Source: Streptomyces sp. PR69 (GTDB lineage: Bacteria > Actinomycetota > Actinomycetes > Streptomycetales > Streptomycetaceae). From it: 64,000 nucleotides of DNA. The stretch spans positions 92,351 to 156,350 of the forward strand of contig NZ_JAOWCB010000015.1 in NCBI RefSeq assembly GCF_026420845.1, read 5' to 3'. Shown here in pieces: positions 14,684 to 21,438 of this stretch (its first letter is position 1; the number at the start of each line of letters is the position of its first letter). The notes beneath the pieces are model-generated. The model was not told where the DNA came from, made no database searches, and worked only from the letters and a program-made list of their open reading frames with translations. A program made the position numbers and the translations under genes.

Positions 14684-14701
14684 ATGTGATTTGCATCACA
14701 T
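14684..14701. promoter_or_regulatory. CRP-type palindrome upstream of HEPN-like promoter
   Basis: ATGTGAT-TTGC-ATCACAT; its core TGTGA-N6-TCACA equals the classical CRP consensus. It sits 8 bp upstream of the -35 element. Streptomyces Crp or a phage regulator could bind it; untested. Confidence 0.5.
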
Positions 14702-14728
14702 CTGATCGTTCTTGCAGTGGTGGGTGCG

Positions 14729-15472
14729 CTACGGCCCTTCAGACCAGGTGCGGCCACAGCTGGTACACCGCGCGAGCGGGGTCGCCCCGCCGCCGCCGTG
14801 TAGATGGAGCTTCCCGCCGCACAGCGGGCACGCTTCGGCAAGTCGCGCCCGACCGTCGCCGACATCCAGGACCCGCTCCACGAGGCCAGCGGCCGTGCGC
14901 GCCACGGTTGAGATGCAGGCCTGCTCGTTCTCGTTGAGTGGGCGCCAAGGGCCTCGTACACCCTGCGCTCGGGCGAGGAGCCAGAGCGCGGCCCGCCGGC
15001 CGGAGCGCTGCCCGTCGTAGCGCCAGCGCCGCGGGTCCTTCGACTGCCGGAGCGCGAGGAGATTGCGGCGGGCGTCGTCGGCCTCCATCGTCCGCCGCGC
15101 CCGCGGGTCGGCCGGATAGGCACGTCGGGGCGGTGCGGGGGTGATGGGCGAGTGCTGGCTGGCGGCTGCGATCTGGTCGGCCAGTTCGATCAGGGCTGCT
15201 TCGACGGTCTGGAGGGTTTCCAGGACGGTGAGGCGGAGCGGGGCGGCCGTCCAGCCGGGCTGGTCGGGGTCGCGTTCCAGGAGGCGGAGGGCTTCGGCGC
15301 GGTAGCGGGCGGCCTCGGCCTCTTCGGCTGTCTGGTTGCGGTCGGTGAGGGTGGCGATGCCCATGACTGGGGGCCAGGTGTTCTGTTGGGTGGCGAGGGC
15401 GGTTTCGAGGTCGTGCCAGTGGTGGGCGATGGTCCAGAGGTGGCGGCTGGTGTGGGTGGCGGTGGTGGTCAT
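14729..15472 (-). CDS. Phage early protein with C-terminal zinc ribbon
   Basis: 247 residues from ATG 15472 (GGAG 7 nt upstream). Helical N-terminal two-thirds, rich in Ala/Glu/Arg, then a basic segment (RRNLLALRQSKDPRRWRYDG) and a C-terminal four-Cys zinc ribbon: CPLC (about residues 216-219) and CTSC (about 237-240), separated by a His/Gly-rich loop. Possibly nucleic-acid binding. First gene leftward of a long block of early genes; followed by the HEPN-gene promoter. Family without known function. Confidence 0.65.
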   Translation of the reverse strand: MTTTATHTSRHLWTIAHHWHDLETALATQQNTWPPVMGIATLTDRNQTAEEAEAARYRAEALRLLERDPDQPGWTAAPLRLTVLETLQTVEAALIELADQIAAASQHSPITPAPPRRAYPADPRARRTMEADDARRNLLALRQSKDPRRWRYDGQRSGRRAALWLLARAQGVRGPWRPLNENEQACISTVARTAAGLVERVLDVGDGRARLAEACPLCGGKLHLHGGGGATPLARCTSCGRTWSEGP

Positions 15473-15566
15473 GGGGTGCTCCAGGGGCTGGTGGGGCGTA
15501 GCCTGGTGATCACCTGTGGGGCGCGCCTGGTCCGGGAAGACAACGGGCGCGCCCCTTCGACGTGCT

Positions 15567-15848
15567 TCAGGCGTCGGTGGGCTCGTACGTCTCAGCGAAG
15601 ATGTCCGGCTTGCAGGGGTAGAGCTCGCCTCGTACGCCGCGGACGATCCAGTCGCCGATCCCGGCAACCATCAGCCCCTCCAGGGTCTGGATGCCGACCA
15701 GCTCATCGGCGTCGGTGAACCGCATGTGCGACAGGCTGTTGACGTGTACGGGCTCTTGGGGGTGCATGAAGTCCATGACGGCGTTGATGTTGTCACCGGT
15801 CCACTGGATGGCGTCGATCTCGATGGGGCGTTTGCGGTAGCGGGGCAT
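15567..15848 (-). CDS. Small conserved phage protein (PGDYG-like)
   Basis: 93 residues, ATG 15848. Starts YRKRPIEIDAIQWTGDN and ends GDWIVRGVRGELYPCKPDIF, a pattern widespread in phages and close to the PGDYG-type small family, whose function is unknown. Probably a compact beta-barrel-like fold. Confidence 0.7.
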   Translation of the reverse strand: MPRYRKRPIEIDAIQWTGDNINAVMDFMHPQEPVHVNSLSHMRFTDADELVGIQTLEGLMVAGIGDWIVRGVRGELYPCKPDIFAETYEPTDA

Positions 15849-15851
15849 GGT

Positions 15852-16106
15852 TCAGTCCTTGGGCTGGTGGAGTGCTTCGCGGATGCTTCGGGCGATGCTT
15901 GCGGTGCCGACGGTCCAGGGGCTTTGTGCGTCGATGTAGTCGGCGAGCTGGTTGAGCTGGGTGGTGATGGCGCGGGCGCGGAGTTCGGCGCGGGCGGCCC
16001 GTTGCCGGTAGGTGCGGGCTTGGTGGGCGTAGTGGCCGGCGGCGGTGATGGCGGCGAGGGCCGCGAGTGCGATGCCGACGAACGCAGCGATGTCGAGGGG
16101 GTTCAC
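15852..16106 (-). CDS. Small membrane protein
   Basis: 84 residues from GTG 16106 (GTGA overlap with the gene upstream). One N-terminal transmembrane helix (IAAFVGIALAALAAITAAGH), then an Arg/Ala-rich amphipathic helix (QARTYRQRAARAELRARAI). Unknown function. Confidence 0.6.
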   Translation of the reverse strand: MNPLDIAAFVGIALAALAAITAAGHYAHQARTYRQRAARAELRARAITTQLNQLADYIDAQSPWTVGTASIARSIREALHQPKD

Positions 16107-16642
16107 GGGCGGTCCTTGGGCTGGTTGGTGGGGCAGTTGGGGCGGTGTCCGATGGTGGCTTCGCAGCAGGGGCGGTGCCCGTGGGGCGGCGCGGGCTGTG
16201 TCTCGTCGGCCATGCGGCGCAGCTCGGTCATCGCCTCGTAGGCTCCGGTGCTGCCGCCGATGTCGTGCTGAGCGTGGAGGCGGATTGCGACCGTCTCCGC
16301 AACGTCGGCGGCTTCGCGGAGGACGGCGGCCCGGTCAGCCTCGGCCTGCTCGGCGCGCCGCCGGAGGGCCAGGCGTGCTGCGTCGGCGGTCTCCAGTTCC
16401 TGCACGATGATCTGGGCGTGGCATTTGCTGCTCTTGGCGACGCGTTCGAGGGTGTCGATCCGTGCGTATAGCTGGTCGAGGGCGTCGCTGGTGATGGTGT
16501 CGACCGTGTGCCGCGCACGTCCGCAGGTGACGGCGTGCGGGGCGAGGGTGGTGGTATGGCCGTCGAGGATGACGTCGGTGAGGGTGCGGCCGCAGCACGG
16601 CACCCGGTAGTCGCCTGACGGGGGAGAGGCATGGACGGTCAC
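16103..16642 (-). CDS. Phage early protein, zinc-binding ends and coiled coil
   Basis: 179 residues from GTG 16642, with GGGAG about 6 nt upstream and GTGA overlap with the small Cys-rich gene. N-terminal Cys/His cluster (VPCCGRTLTD, HAVTCGRARH), a long coiled coil (about 55-125, ADAARLALRRRAEQAEADRA) and a second Cys/His cluster at the end (HRPCCEATIGHRPNCPTN). Probably metal-binding at both ends. No catalytic motif. Confidence 0.6.
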   Translation of the reverse strand: MTVHASPPSGDYRVPCCGRTLTDVILDGHTTTLAPHAVTCGRARHTVDTITSDALDQLYARIDTLERVAKSSKCHAQIIVQELETADAARLALRRRAEQAEADRAAVLREAADVAETVAIRLHAQHDIGGSTGAYEAMTELRRMADETQPAPPHGHRPCCEATIGHRPNCPTNQPKDRP

Positions 16643-16776
16643 AGGTAGCTCCCGGTGGGTAGGTCTTCGATCTCTCGAGGCATGGGTTCGTCGTCTTCGC
16701 ACGGGCAGGCCTGGGCGTCGTCGTCCCAACAGCACTGAATCTGCGGGTCGTCGAGGCAGGCGGGGCGGCCGGTCAC
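16639..16776 (-). CDS. Tiny Cys/Asp-rich protein
   Basis: 45 residues, GTG 16776 overlapping the upstream stop (GTGA) and its own stop overlapping the next GTG, so it is held between two coupled genes. Five of its five Cys lie within 22 residues (CLDDPQIQCCWDDDAQACPC), the rest is strongly acidic. Likely binds a metal ion or a DNA-mimic target; unproven. Easy to miss because of its size. Confidence 0.55.
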   Translation of the reverse strand: MTGRPACLDDPQIQCCWDDDAQACPCEDDEPMPREIEDLPTGSYL

Positions 16777-17279
16777 GACTCGGCCCTCCCCGTAGTGGGC
16801 TCCTCTTCGGGTGGGCACTGTGCGCAGCGCTCAGCCATGGAGCAGGTGCACGGCGGAGGTTCCGGCAGCGGCACGAGGGCATCCCGCAGGCCTCCAGCCG
16901 CGTCCTCGACACTGATCACCACTCCGGGCGAGTCCAGGCGTTGCCAGGACTCCAGGAGAGCCCCCGCGCGGGCGGCGGCAGCCTCGGCGGCCTGCGCGCG
17001 CTCCAGGTACTCGACAGCGAGCTCGGATGACTTCGCCACGGCGCACTCCGCCTTCTCCTGCACTTCGCCGAACAGCGCCTCCAGCTCGGCGACCCGCGGA
17101 TCCCGTCGGCGCCCGGCGCGCACCTCGTACGCGAAGGCGGCGGCGTCGACCGCGCCGATCGCGGCCGCGCCGAACAAGACCGCGGGGACCGGCTGGCCAT
17201 CGATGCCGAGGAGCATCGAGAGGGTGAGGAAGGTGCAGGCGGCGAAGGCATGCCCCCATGCGCGCAGGCAGTCCGTCAT
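16773..17279 (-). CDS. Membrane protein with coiled coil and Cys-rich tail
   Basis: 168 residues from ATG 17279 (ATGA overlap). Two transmembrane helices (AFAACTFLTLSMLLGI and AVLFGAAAIGAVDAAAFAY), a coiled coil of about 60 residues (VAELEALFGEVQEKAECAVA), then Pro-rich CTCSMAERCAQC at the end, a possible metal site facing the cytoplasm. Unknown function; coupled within the early operon. Confidence 0.6.
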   Translation of the reverse strand: MTDCLRAWGHAFAACTFLTLSMLLGIDGQPVPAVLFGAAAIGAVDAAAFAYEVRAGRRRDPRVAELEALFGEVQEKAECAVAKSSELAVEYLERAQAAEAAAARAGALLESWQRLDSPGVVISVEDAAGGLRDALVPLPEPPPCTCSMAERCAQCPPEEEPTTGRAES

Positions 17280-17572
17280 CGGCCGGCCGCCTTCGGCGCG
17301 TGGACGGGGCAGGGCTCGGACTCCACAGGCTGGCTGCAGACGCTGCACACAAGTCCGCCGGGCGGGAGCTCGCTGCTCCACACCTCCTGGTAGACCGGTA
17401 CCGGCGCCGACGTGTTCAGGTGCATCGGGGCCTCCTCGAAGATGAGCAGTTGGCCGACGGCTGCCGTGCCGCGGCTGCCGCGGTACTTGTTGGCGCAGAT
17501 GGGGCCGCGCCCGGCCGCTCGCGATTCGGGGTCGACGAGGGGTCGGCCGCAGTCCTGGCAGGTGGCGGCCAT
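17276..17572 (-). CDS. DUF6011-like zinc-ribbon protein
   Basis: 98 residues from ATG 17572 (ATGA overlap). N-terminal CQDCGRPLVDPESRAAGRGP followed by IC gives the zinc-binding pattern common in actinobacterial DUF6011 proteins (CxxCGR-L-DP-S---G-GP-C). A second CSVCSQPV and CPVH near the C-terminus make another site. Probably nucleic-acid or protein binding; function unknown. Confidence 0.7.
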   Translation of the reverse strand: MAATCQDCGRPLVDPESRAAGRGPICANKYRGSRGTAAVGQLLIFEEAPMHLNTSAPVPVYQEVWSSELPPGGLVCSVCSQPVESEPCPVHAPKAAGR

Positions 17573-17793
17573 CAGTGGAGTGCTCCGGTCCACTGGGCGA
17601 GTTCTTCGGCGGCCTGGGCGTTGGCCTCGGTGAGCTGCTCGTGATCGGCGAAAAGGTCCTGGAGGGCGTTCCAGCAGCGTCCGGCGAGCTGGTACAGCTC
17701 GCGCTCTGTGTCTGTGGCGAAGACTCCGGCCGCCGGGTTGATGCCGGTCGTGAACCTCAGTTGCTTGATCTCGGCGTAGCGCTCGGGCGTCAT
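17572..17793 (-). CDS. Small phage protein
   Basis: 73 residues, MTPERYAEIKQLRFTTGINP at the start, all-helical (DTERELYQLAGRCWNALQDL). Coupled by ATGA at both ends. No motif recognised. Confidence 0.55.
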   Translation of the reverse strand: MTPERYAEIKQLRFTTGINPAAGVFATDTERELYQLAGRCWNALQDLFADHEQLTEANAQAAEELAQWTGALH

Positions 17794-18254
17794 CACACCG
17801 CCGCCTCGTTGTCGTCGACGAGACGGAATCGGCGGGCCTGCTTGTCCCACTCGATGTGCTCGCTGCCGGTGCTGCTGCTGATGTGGCCGTCGGGCTCGAT
17901 GTGGAAGGGGACGTCGGCGTCTACGAGGGCGTTGAGGCCTTCGACGGCTCGTTGCCAGGGGCCTTCGTCGGGGAGGCCGAGTGCATGGCGGGCGGCTGGG
18001 TTGTGGGTGCTGGTGGCGTCGAGCAGCTGCTCGGCGAGGAGTCGGGTTTCGCGGTGGGCGCGGGCGGCATCCGAGCGCCAGCGGGCGACGGCGCGGAGGG
18101 CGCGGTCGAGGCGGCGGCGGTAGGTGATGCAGCGGCCAATACCGTGGTCTTGGGCGGTGTCGAGGGCGCTGTAGGCCTCGGTGAGCAGCTGGACGTTCGC
18201 GTCGCGCTGGGCTTCGACCTGGCGGAGGCGGCGGGTGGTGGTGAGTCCGAACAT
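17793..18254 (-). CDS. Phage early protein, helical
   Basis: 153 residues from ATG 18254, with AGGAG 5-6 nt upstream, so an independent ribosome entry point. Helical, Arg/Ala-rich first 100 residues that could be a coiled coil (RRLRQVEAQRDANVQLLTEA), then a small beta segment (PFHIEPDGHISSSTGS). Unknown function. Confidence 0.55.
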   Translation of the reverse strand: MFGLTTTRRLRQVEAQRDANVQLLTEAYSALDTAQDHGIGRCITYRRRLDRALRAVARWRSDAARAHRETRLLAEQLLDATSTHNPAARHALGLPDEGPWQRAVEGLNALVDADVPFHIEPDGHISSSTGSEHIEWDKQARRFRLVDDNEAAV

Positions 18255-18322
18255 GGGTGCTCCTGGCATGGGCGGCCGGGGGCGGGCCCCCGAGGATGGG
18301 CCCCAAGTCCGGTGCGGGCAGG

Positions 18323-18865
18323 TCAGTGGGTCCAGGTGGCCTGTTCCTCGAGGAAGCGGGCGATCACCGCGTTGTGTCGGGCGTCGGCGAGGGCGTTGTG
18401 GTGCCCGCCCTCCTGCTTCGGCAGGTCCTGCGGGGTCAGGCCGAGCCGCTTGGCCTCGGTGACCAGGTCGTCGGTCTGCATGGGCAGGCCGGCGGGGAGC
18501 TGGCTCATCGGGCCGAAAAGCTGGGCGTAGGCGACGTGGTCGTACGCGGCGTAGTAGGCCCAGAGATCGGGGTTCGGGGTGGCGTGGATGAAGTTCTGTA
18601 CGAGGCGGGCGATCTGGGCGCGGGGCCGGACGTCGGGGTGGCCGAGGTCCAGGTGCTCGATGCCCCGGTGCCCGGGAGGGTTCTTGGCGATGGGCAGGGA
18701 GGGCCAGACGTTGGCCATGAGCCAGCCGTGTTGGCGGACGGCGGCCTGGTCGAACTCGCTGCTGACGGCGTAGAGCTCGCGGCCGTCTTCGGCGACCATG
18801 CCGATGCTGATGAGGTCGATGGTGCGGCCGTCGTCGAGGAACTCGGTGTCGTAGAAGATCTTCAT
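18323..18865 (-). CDS. 3'-5' exonuclease (Rv2179c-like, DEDDh)
   Basis: 180 residues from ATG 18865. Motif I FYDTEFLDDG supplies D6 and E8; the middle YAAYDHVAYAQLFG supplies the third acid; GGHHNALADARHNA supplies the His and last Asp of a DEDDh nuclease. Most similar in pattern to the Rv2179c-like 3'-5' exoribonuclease group; phage versions may act on RNA or DNA ends. ATGA-overlaps the small gene upstream. Two-metal catalysis is expected from the family. Confidence 0.82.
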   Translation of the reverse strand: MKIFYDTEFLDDGRTIDLISIGMVAEDGRELYAVSSEFDQAAVRQHGWLMANVWPSLPIAKNPPGHRGIEHLDLGHPDVRPRAQIARLVQNFIHATPNPDLWAYYAAYDHVAYAQLFGPMSQLPAGLPMQTDDLVTEAKRLGLTPQDLPKQEGGHHNALADARHNAVIARFLEEQATWTH

Positions 18866-19059
18866 TCGGTGTGCTCCTGAGTGAGGTGTGGTGGTCGGAT
18901 GTGGTCGAGTGAGCTGCTGATGTCGTCGGCCATCCGACGCCAGCGTTCGGCGAGTGCCGGTTCGTCGCTGCGGACGCTGGCTGCGGTGAGCAGGGCCTCG
19001 ACGATCTCGGAGGCCTCCGCGGCGCCGCCGGCCAGCTGTAGGAGGAGGACGGAGGCCAT
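18862..19059 (-). CDS. Small helical phage protein
   Basis: 65 residues, ATGA-coupled at both ends (to the lipoprotein upstream and the exonuclease downstream). Helical, with LAERWRRMADDISSSLDHIR in the middle. Unknown function. Confidence 0.55.
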   Translation of the reverse strand: MASVLLLQLAGGAAEASEIVEALLTAASVRSDEPALAERWRRMADDISSSLDHIRPPHLTQEHTE

Positions 19060-19340
19060 CAGATATCGCAGTCGTCAAGGTGGATGACGTCGCTGTCGGC
19101 GTGCGGCCGCTTCCCGGGCCTCGTCTCGGGTTTCGAGGCCTTGCCGCTGCTCTTCGAGCCGTCCGCCTTCGGAGCTGTGGCCATCGCTGGGGCCGGCCGC
19201 GGGGCCGCGGGGCGGTCCGGAGCGATGGGGGCTGCCTGTGCTGCAGGTTGCGGTACGGCGGTGCATCGACCGTCGTTGTTGCATGCCGTGAGCAGCGCGG
19301 CGACCGTCATGCCTGCGGCAAGGACCTGGAGTGGTTTCAC
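19059..19340 (-). CDS. Second prophage lipoprotein
   Basis: 93 residues from GTG 19340 (GGAG upstream at about 6 nt). Signal peptide VLAAGMTVAALLTAC ends in a lipobox (LTAC). The mature part is short, Pro/Ala/Lys-rich and probably disordered, ending DVIHLDDCDI. A lipoprotein inside an early operon between SSB and exonuclease is unexpected; surface exposure and superinfection interference are possible. Confidence 0.65.
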   Translation of the reverse strand: MKPLQVLAAGMTVAALLTACNNDGRCTAVPQPAAQAAPIAPDRPAAPRPAPAMATAPKADGSKSSGKASKPETRPGKRPHADSDVIHLDDCDI

Positions 19341-19355
19341 GAGGGGCTCCGCTGG

Positions 19356-19856
19356 CTAGAACGGGGGCTCGGCCGGTGTGCCGCCGTCGACCGCCCACGG
19401 GTCATCCTGAGGCGGCTGAGTCGGCCGGGGCCTCTGGGCTTGACCCTGCTGCGGCCGTGCAGCCCGCTGGCCGCTCGTCTGCACGCCGCTCTGGCTCGCG
19501 GCGTCCTTCGACACCGATGCCACGGAGAACGCCAGCGAGGGGCCGATATGGCGGATCATGAGCGACGGCATGGAGTGCTTCTGGCCGTCCTTCTCCCACT
19601 CCTCCGTCCGGATCTCCCCAGTGACGAGGACCTCCATGCCCTTGGCGAAGGTCTCGGTGATGTTCTCGGCGAGGCGCTCCCAGGCGGTGCCACGGATCCA
19701 GAAGGTATCGCCGTCCTCCCATTCGCCGGTCTGCTGGTTGCGGCGGCGGGAGTTGAAGGCGAGGCGCACGGAGGCGACCGCCTTGCCGGAGGAGGTGAAG
19801 CGGAGTTCGGGGTCAGCGACCAGGCGGGCGATACCGGTCACGGTGGGCAATGGCAC
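19356..19856 (-). CDS. ssb: Single-stranded DNA-binding protein
   Basis: 166 residues. N-terminal OB fold (residues 1-110): TVTGIARLVADPELRFTSSG, FWIRGTAWERLAENI, KGMEVLVTGEIRTEEWEKDG, typical of bacterial/phage SSB. A Gln/Pro/Arg-rich linker follows and the protein ends DDPWAVDGGTPAEPPF, an acidic tip like the protein-interaction tail of SSB. Coats ssDNA during phage replication and recombination; it lies between lipoprotein and NTPase-like genes. Confidence 0.93.
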   Translation of the reverse strand: MPLPTVTGIARLVADPELRFTSSGKAVASVRLAFNSRRRNQQTGEWEDGDTFWIRGTAWERLAENITETFAKGMEVLVTGEIRTEEWEKDGQKHSMPSLMIRHIGPSLAFSVASVSKDAASQSGVQTSGQRAARPQQGQAQRPRPTQPPQDDPWAVDGGTPAEPPF

Positions 19857-19911
19857 GAGGACTTCTCCTTACGTGTAGAACCGGGCTGTAACCGGTGCTG
19901 GCGGGTGGGGA

Positions 19912-20268
19912 CTACGGCTTTCGGGGCGGCGCGCTGGCCGTTCCTCCGGGGCGGGAGTCGAGGTCGCTGATCCAGGCGGCGCACACGGCGGCGACCTGGA
20001 CGAGTTCGGCGCGCAGTTGCGCCGGGTTGGACTCGGCGAGGGCCTCGCGGACCTCCTCTTGGAGGATGTGTCGCCGGGTCAACGTGCCGTCGGCCGCTGC
20101 CTTCCGGCAGATCCGGCGGGCGATGTGCGCCTGGCTGTGGTCACCGGGCAGGCCCGTGCCGTCGGGGTGGTGTTGGTCGCCGAACTTGGTGAGCTGTGCC
20201 TGGCGCTCGGCGTCGATGTCGTAGGCGAACTGCTTGATGCCGGGGACGATGAAGAGGGCGGGGTACAT
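19912..20268 (-). CDS. MazG-like NTP pyrophosphohydrolase-like protein
   Basis: 118 residues, ATG 20268 in the context ATGA with the stop just upstream... the next gene in transcription order before it ends there. All-alpha, with QLTKFGDQHHPDGTG and HILQEEVREALAESNPAQL, then LRAELVQVAAVCAAWISDLD. The EEVxEA pattern and a following ELxxV helix recall the all-alpha NTP-PPase (MazG) superfamily, but the usual ELxD is not intact, so catalysis is uncertain. Would clean nucleotide pools during replication. Confidence 0.5.
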   Translation of the reverse strand: MYPALFIVPGIKQFAYDIDAERQAQLTKFGDQHHPDGTGLPGDHSQAHIARRICRKAAADGTLTRRHILQEEVREALAESNPAQLRAELVQVAAVCAAWISDLDSRPGGTASAPPRKP

Positions 20269-20564
20269 CAGCGGCGGTTCCTTCGGTGGTCGGCGAGGCG
20301 GGTGACGCCAGGAGGGAGGGGGAGCTGCTGCTGGTTGGCGGGGCAGGTGGCGACGTGGGGTTTGTGGAGTCGCTCCCAGCCGTTGAGGGGGAGTTCTGTG
20401 GTGGGGCGGCGGGAGCGCCAGGCGCCGGTGCCGTCGCGCCAGACGGCGGTGTTGCCGTCGAGGTCGGGGGTGGGGTCGACGGCGAGGTGTCGGCCGGCCT
20501 GGGTGGTGGTCCAGCGGATGGGTTGGCGGCAGGCGGGGCAGGTGGTGGGTCGTCTGGTGGTCAT
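20268..20564 (-). CDS. Zinc-ribbon protein
   Basis: 98 residues from ATG 20564. CPACRQPIRW near the N-terminus and a later HVATCPANQ could form a Cys4/His zinc site; beta-rich middle (LDGNTAVWRDGTGAWRSR). ATGA overlaps on both sides in the early operon. Unknown function. Confidence 0.6.
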   Translation of the reverse strand: MTTRRPTTCPACRQPIRWTTTQAGRHLAVDPTPDLDGNTAVWRDGTGAWRSRRPTTELPLNGWERLHKPHVATCPANQQQLPLPPGVTRLADHRRNRR

Positions 20565-20743
20565 GTGGGGTCCTGGTGGGCGGGTGTCTGTTTCTGGGTT
20601 GTCATGGCCCAGTCGGTTTTGCGGGTGGTGTGGCTGGTGGATCCGGGGAGGCGGCGGCCGTTGGCGGGGACGGTGCAGGGTTCCCCGGCGGGGGCGTTGC
20701 ACCAGTTGCAGCGGATGGCTTGCTCGGGGCGGTGGGGGCGCAT
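20561..20743 (-). CDS. Small zinc-finger protein
   Basis: 60 residues. CNWCNAPAGEPC followed by a distant His (STSHTTRK) matches the same short zinc module that ends the next gene upstream (20743-21438), so the two share a domain. ATG 20743 overlaps the preceding TAA (TAATG). Probably DNA or protein binding. Confidence 0.6.
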   Translation of the reverse strand: MRPHRPEQAIRCNWCNAPAGEPCTVPANGRRLPGSTSHTTRKTDWAMTTQKQTPAHQDPT

Positions 20744-21438
20744 TAGGTGGCGTCCTCGTACGCGGTGGGGGGCTGGTTGGCGAGGGCGGCGGCGGATGCG
20801 GCGCGGCGGCGTTCCTGCTCTCGAAGGTCGTCATCGGGGTCGATCGGCGGGAGGCCCGCGGCGGCGCGGCGGGCGTCGTCGAGGCGTGCGGGGTGGACGT
20901 CTCGTCGGCGGCGGCCGTTGGTGATGCAGGTGCGGCCGGGCTGGGCGTGGCAGCGGCGGCACGGGATGGCGAGGACGTTGGTGACGCCGTCGCGGCGGTG
21001 CGGCAGGGCTTGGCCGATGGCGTCGAGGACGGCGGCTGCGCGGCCGCTGGGTCGGCTGCCCGGCGGCAGGGCCGGGCGGTCGGCGGTGCCGAGTGAGGCG
21101 CGGATGGTTTGCGGGGGGCGCTGGCCGGAGGCGGCGGCTGCGGTGAGTGCGCGAAGGTTGCGCGCCGAGTCGAGGCCGGTTTCGTCGGGGTCGCCGTCGT
21201 AGACGAGGTTCGCGGCGGCGATGCGTTCGGCGCGTCGGTCGCGGATTTCGGTGACGATCTCGGCTGGGGAGACGAAGGGCTGGCGGCGGGCGACGGCGAT
21301 GACGGCGGCCCTGGCTTCGTTGATCGAGTACGGGGCGAGGATCTCGCCCCAGACGTCGGGGGTGTACTCGCCGAATTTCTGGGCGGGGCAGGCTGCGGCG
21401 ACGTACTCGGCGATTTGGACAGCTTCTTCTTCGGTCAC
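20743..21438 (-). CDS. Putative helicase loader with zinc module
   Basis: 231 residues from GTG 21438 (GTGA overlap with the initiator). The N-terminal about 75 residues (EEEAVQIAEYVAAACPAQKF, then YTPDVWGEILAPYSINEARA and VARRQPFVSPAEIVTEIRDR) follow the helical pattern of G39P-like phage helicase loaders. A basic linker leads to a C-terminal zinc module, CRRCHAQPGRTCITNG with a following His. Immediately after the initiator gene, the expected order initiator-loader. No Walker motifs, so it is not a DnaC-type ATPase. Confidence 0.6.
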   Translation of the reverse strand: MTEEEAVQIAEYVAAACPAQKFGEYTPDVWGEILAPYSINEARAAVIAVARRQPFVSPAEIVTEIRDRRAERIAAANLVYDGDPDETGLDSARNLRALTAAAASGQRPPQTIRASLGTADRPALPPGSRPSGRAAAVLDAIGQALPHRRDGVTNVLAIPCRRCHAQPGRTCITNGRRRRDVHPARLDDARRAAAGLPPIDPDDDLREQERRRAASAAALANQPPTAYEDAT

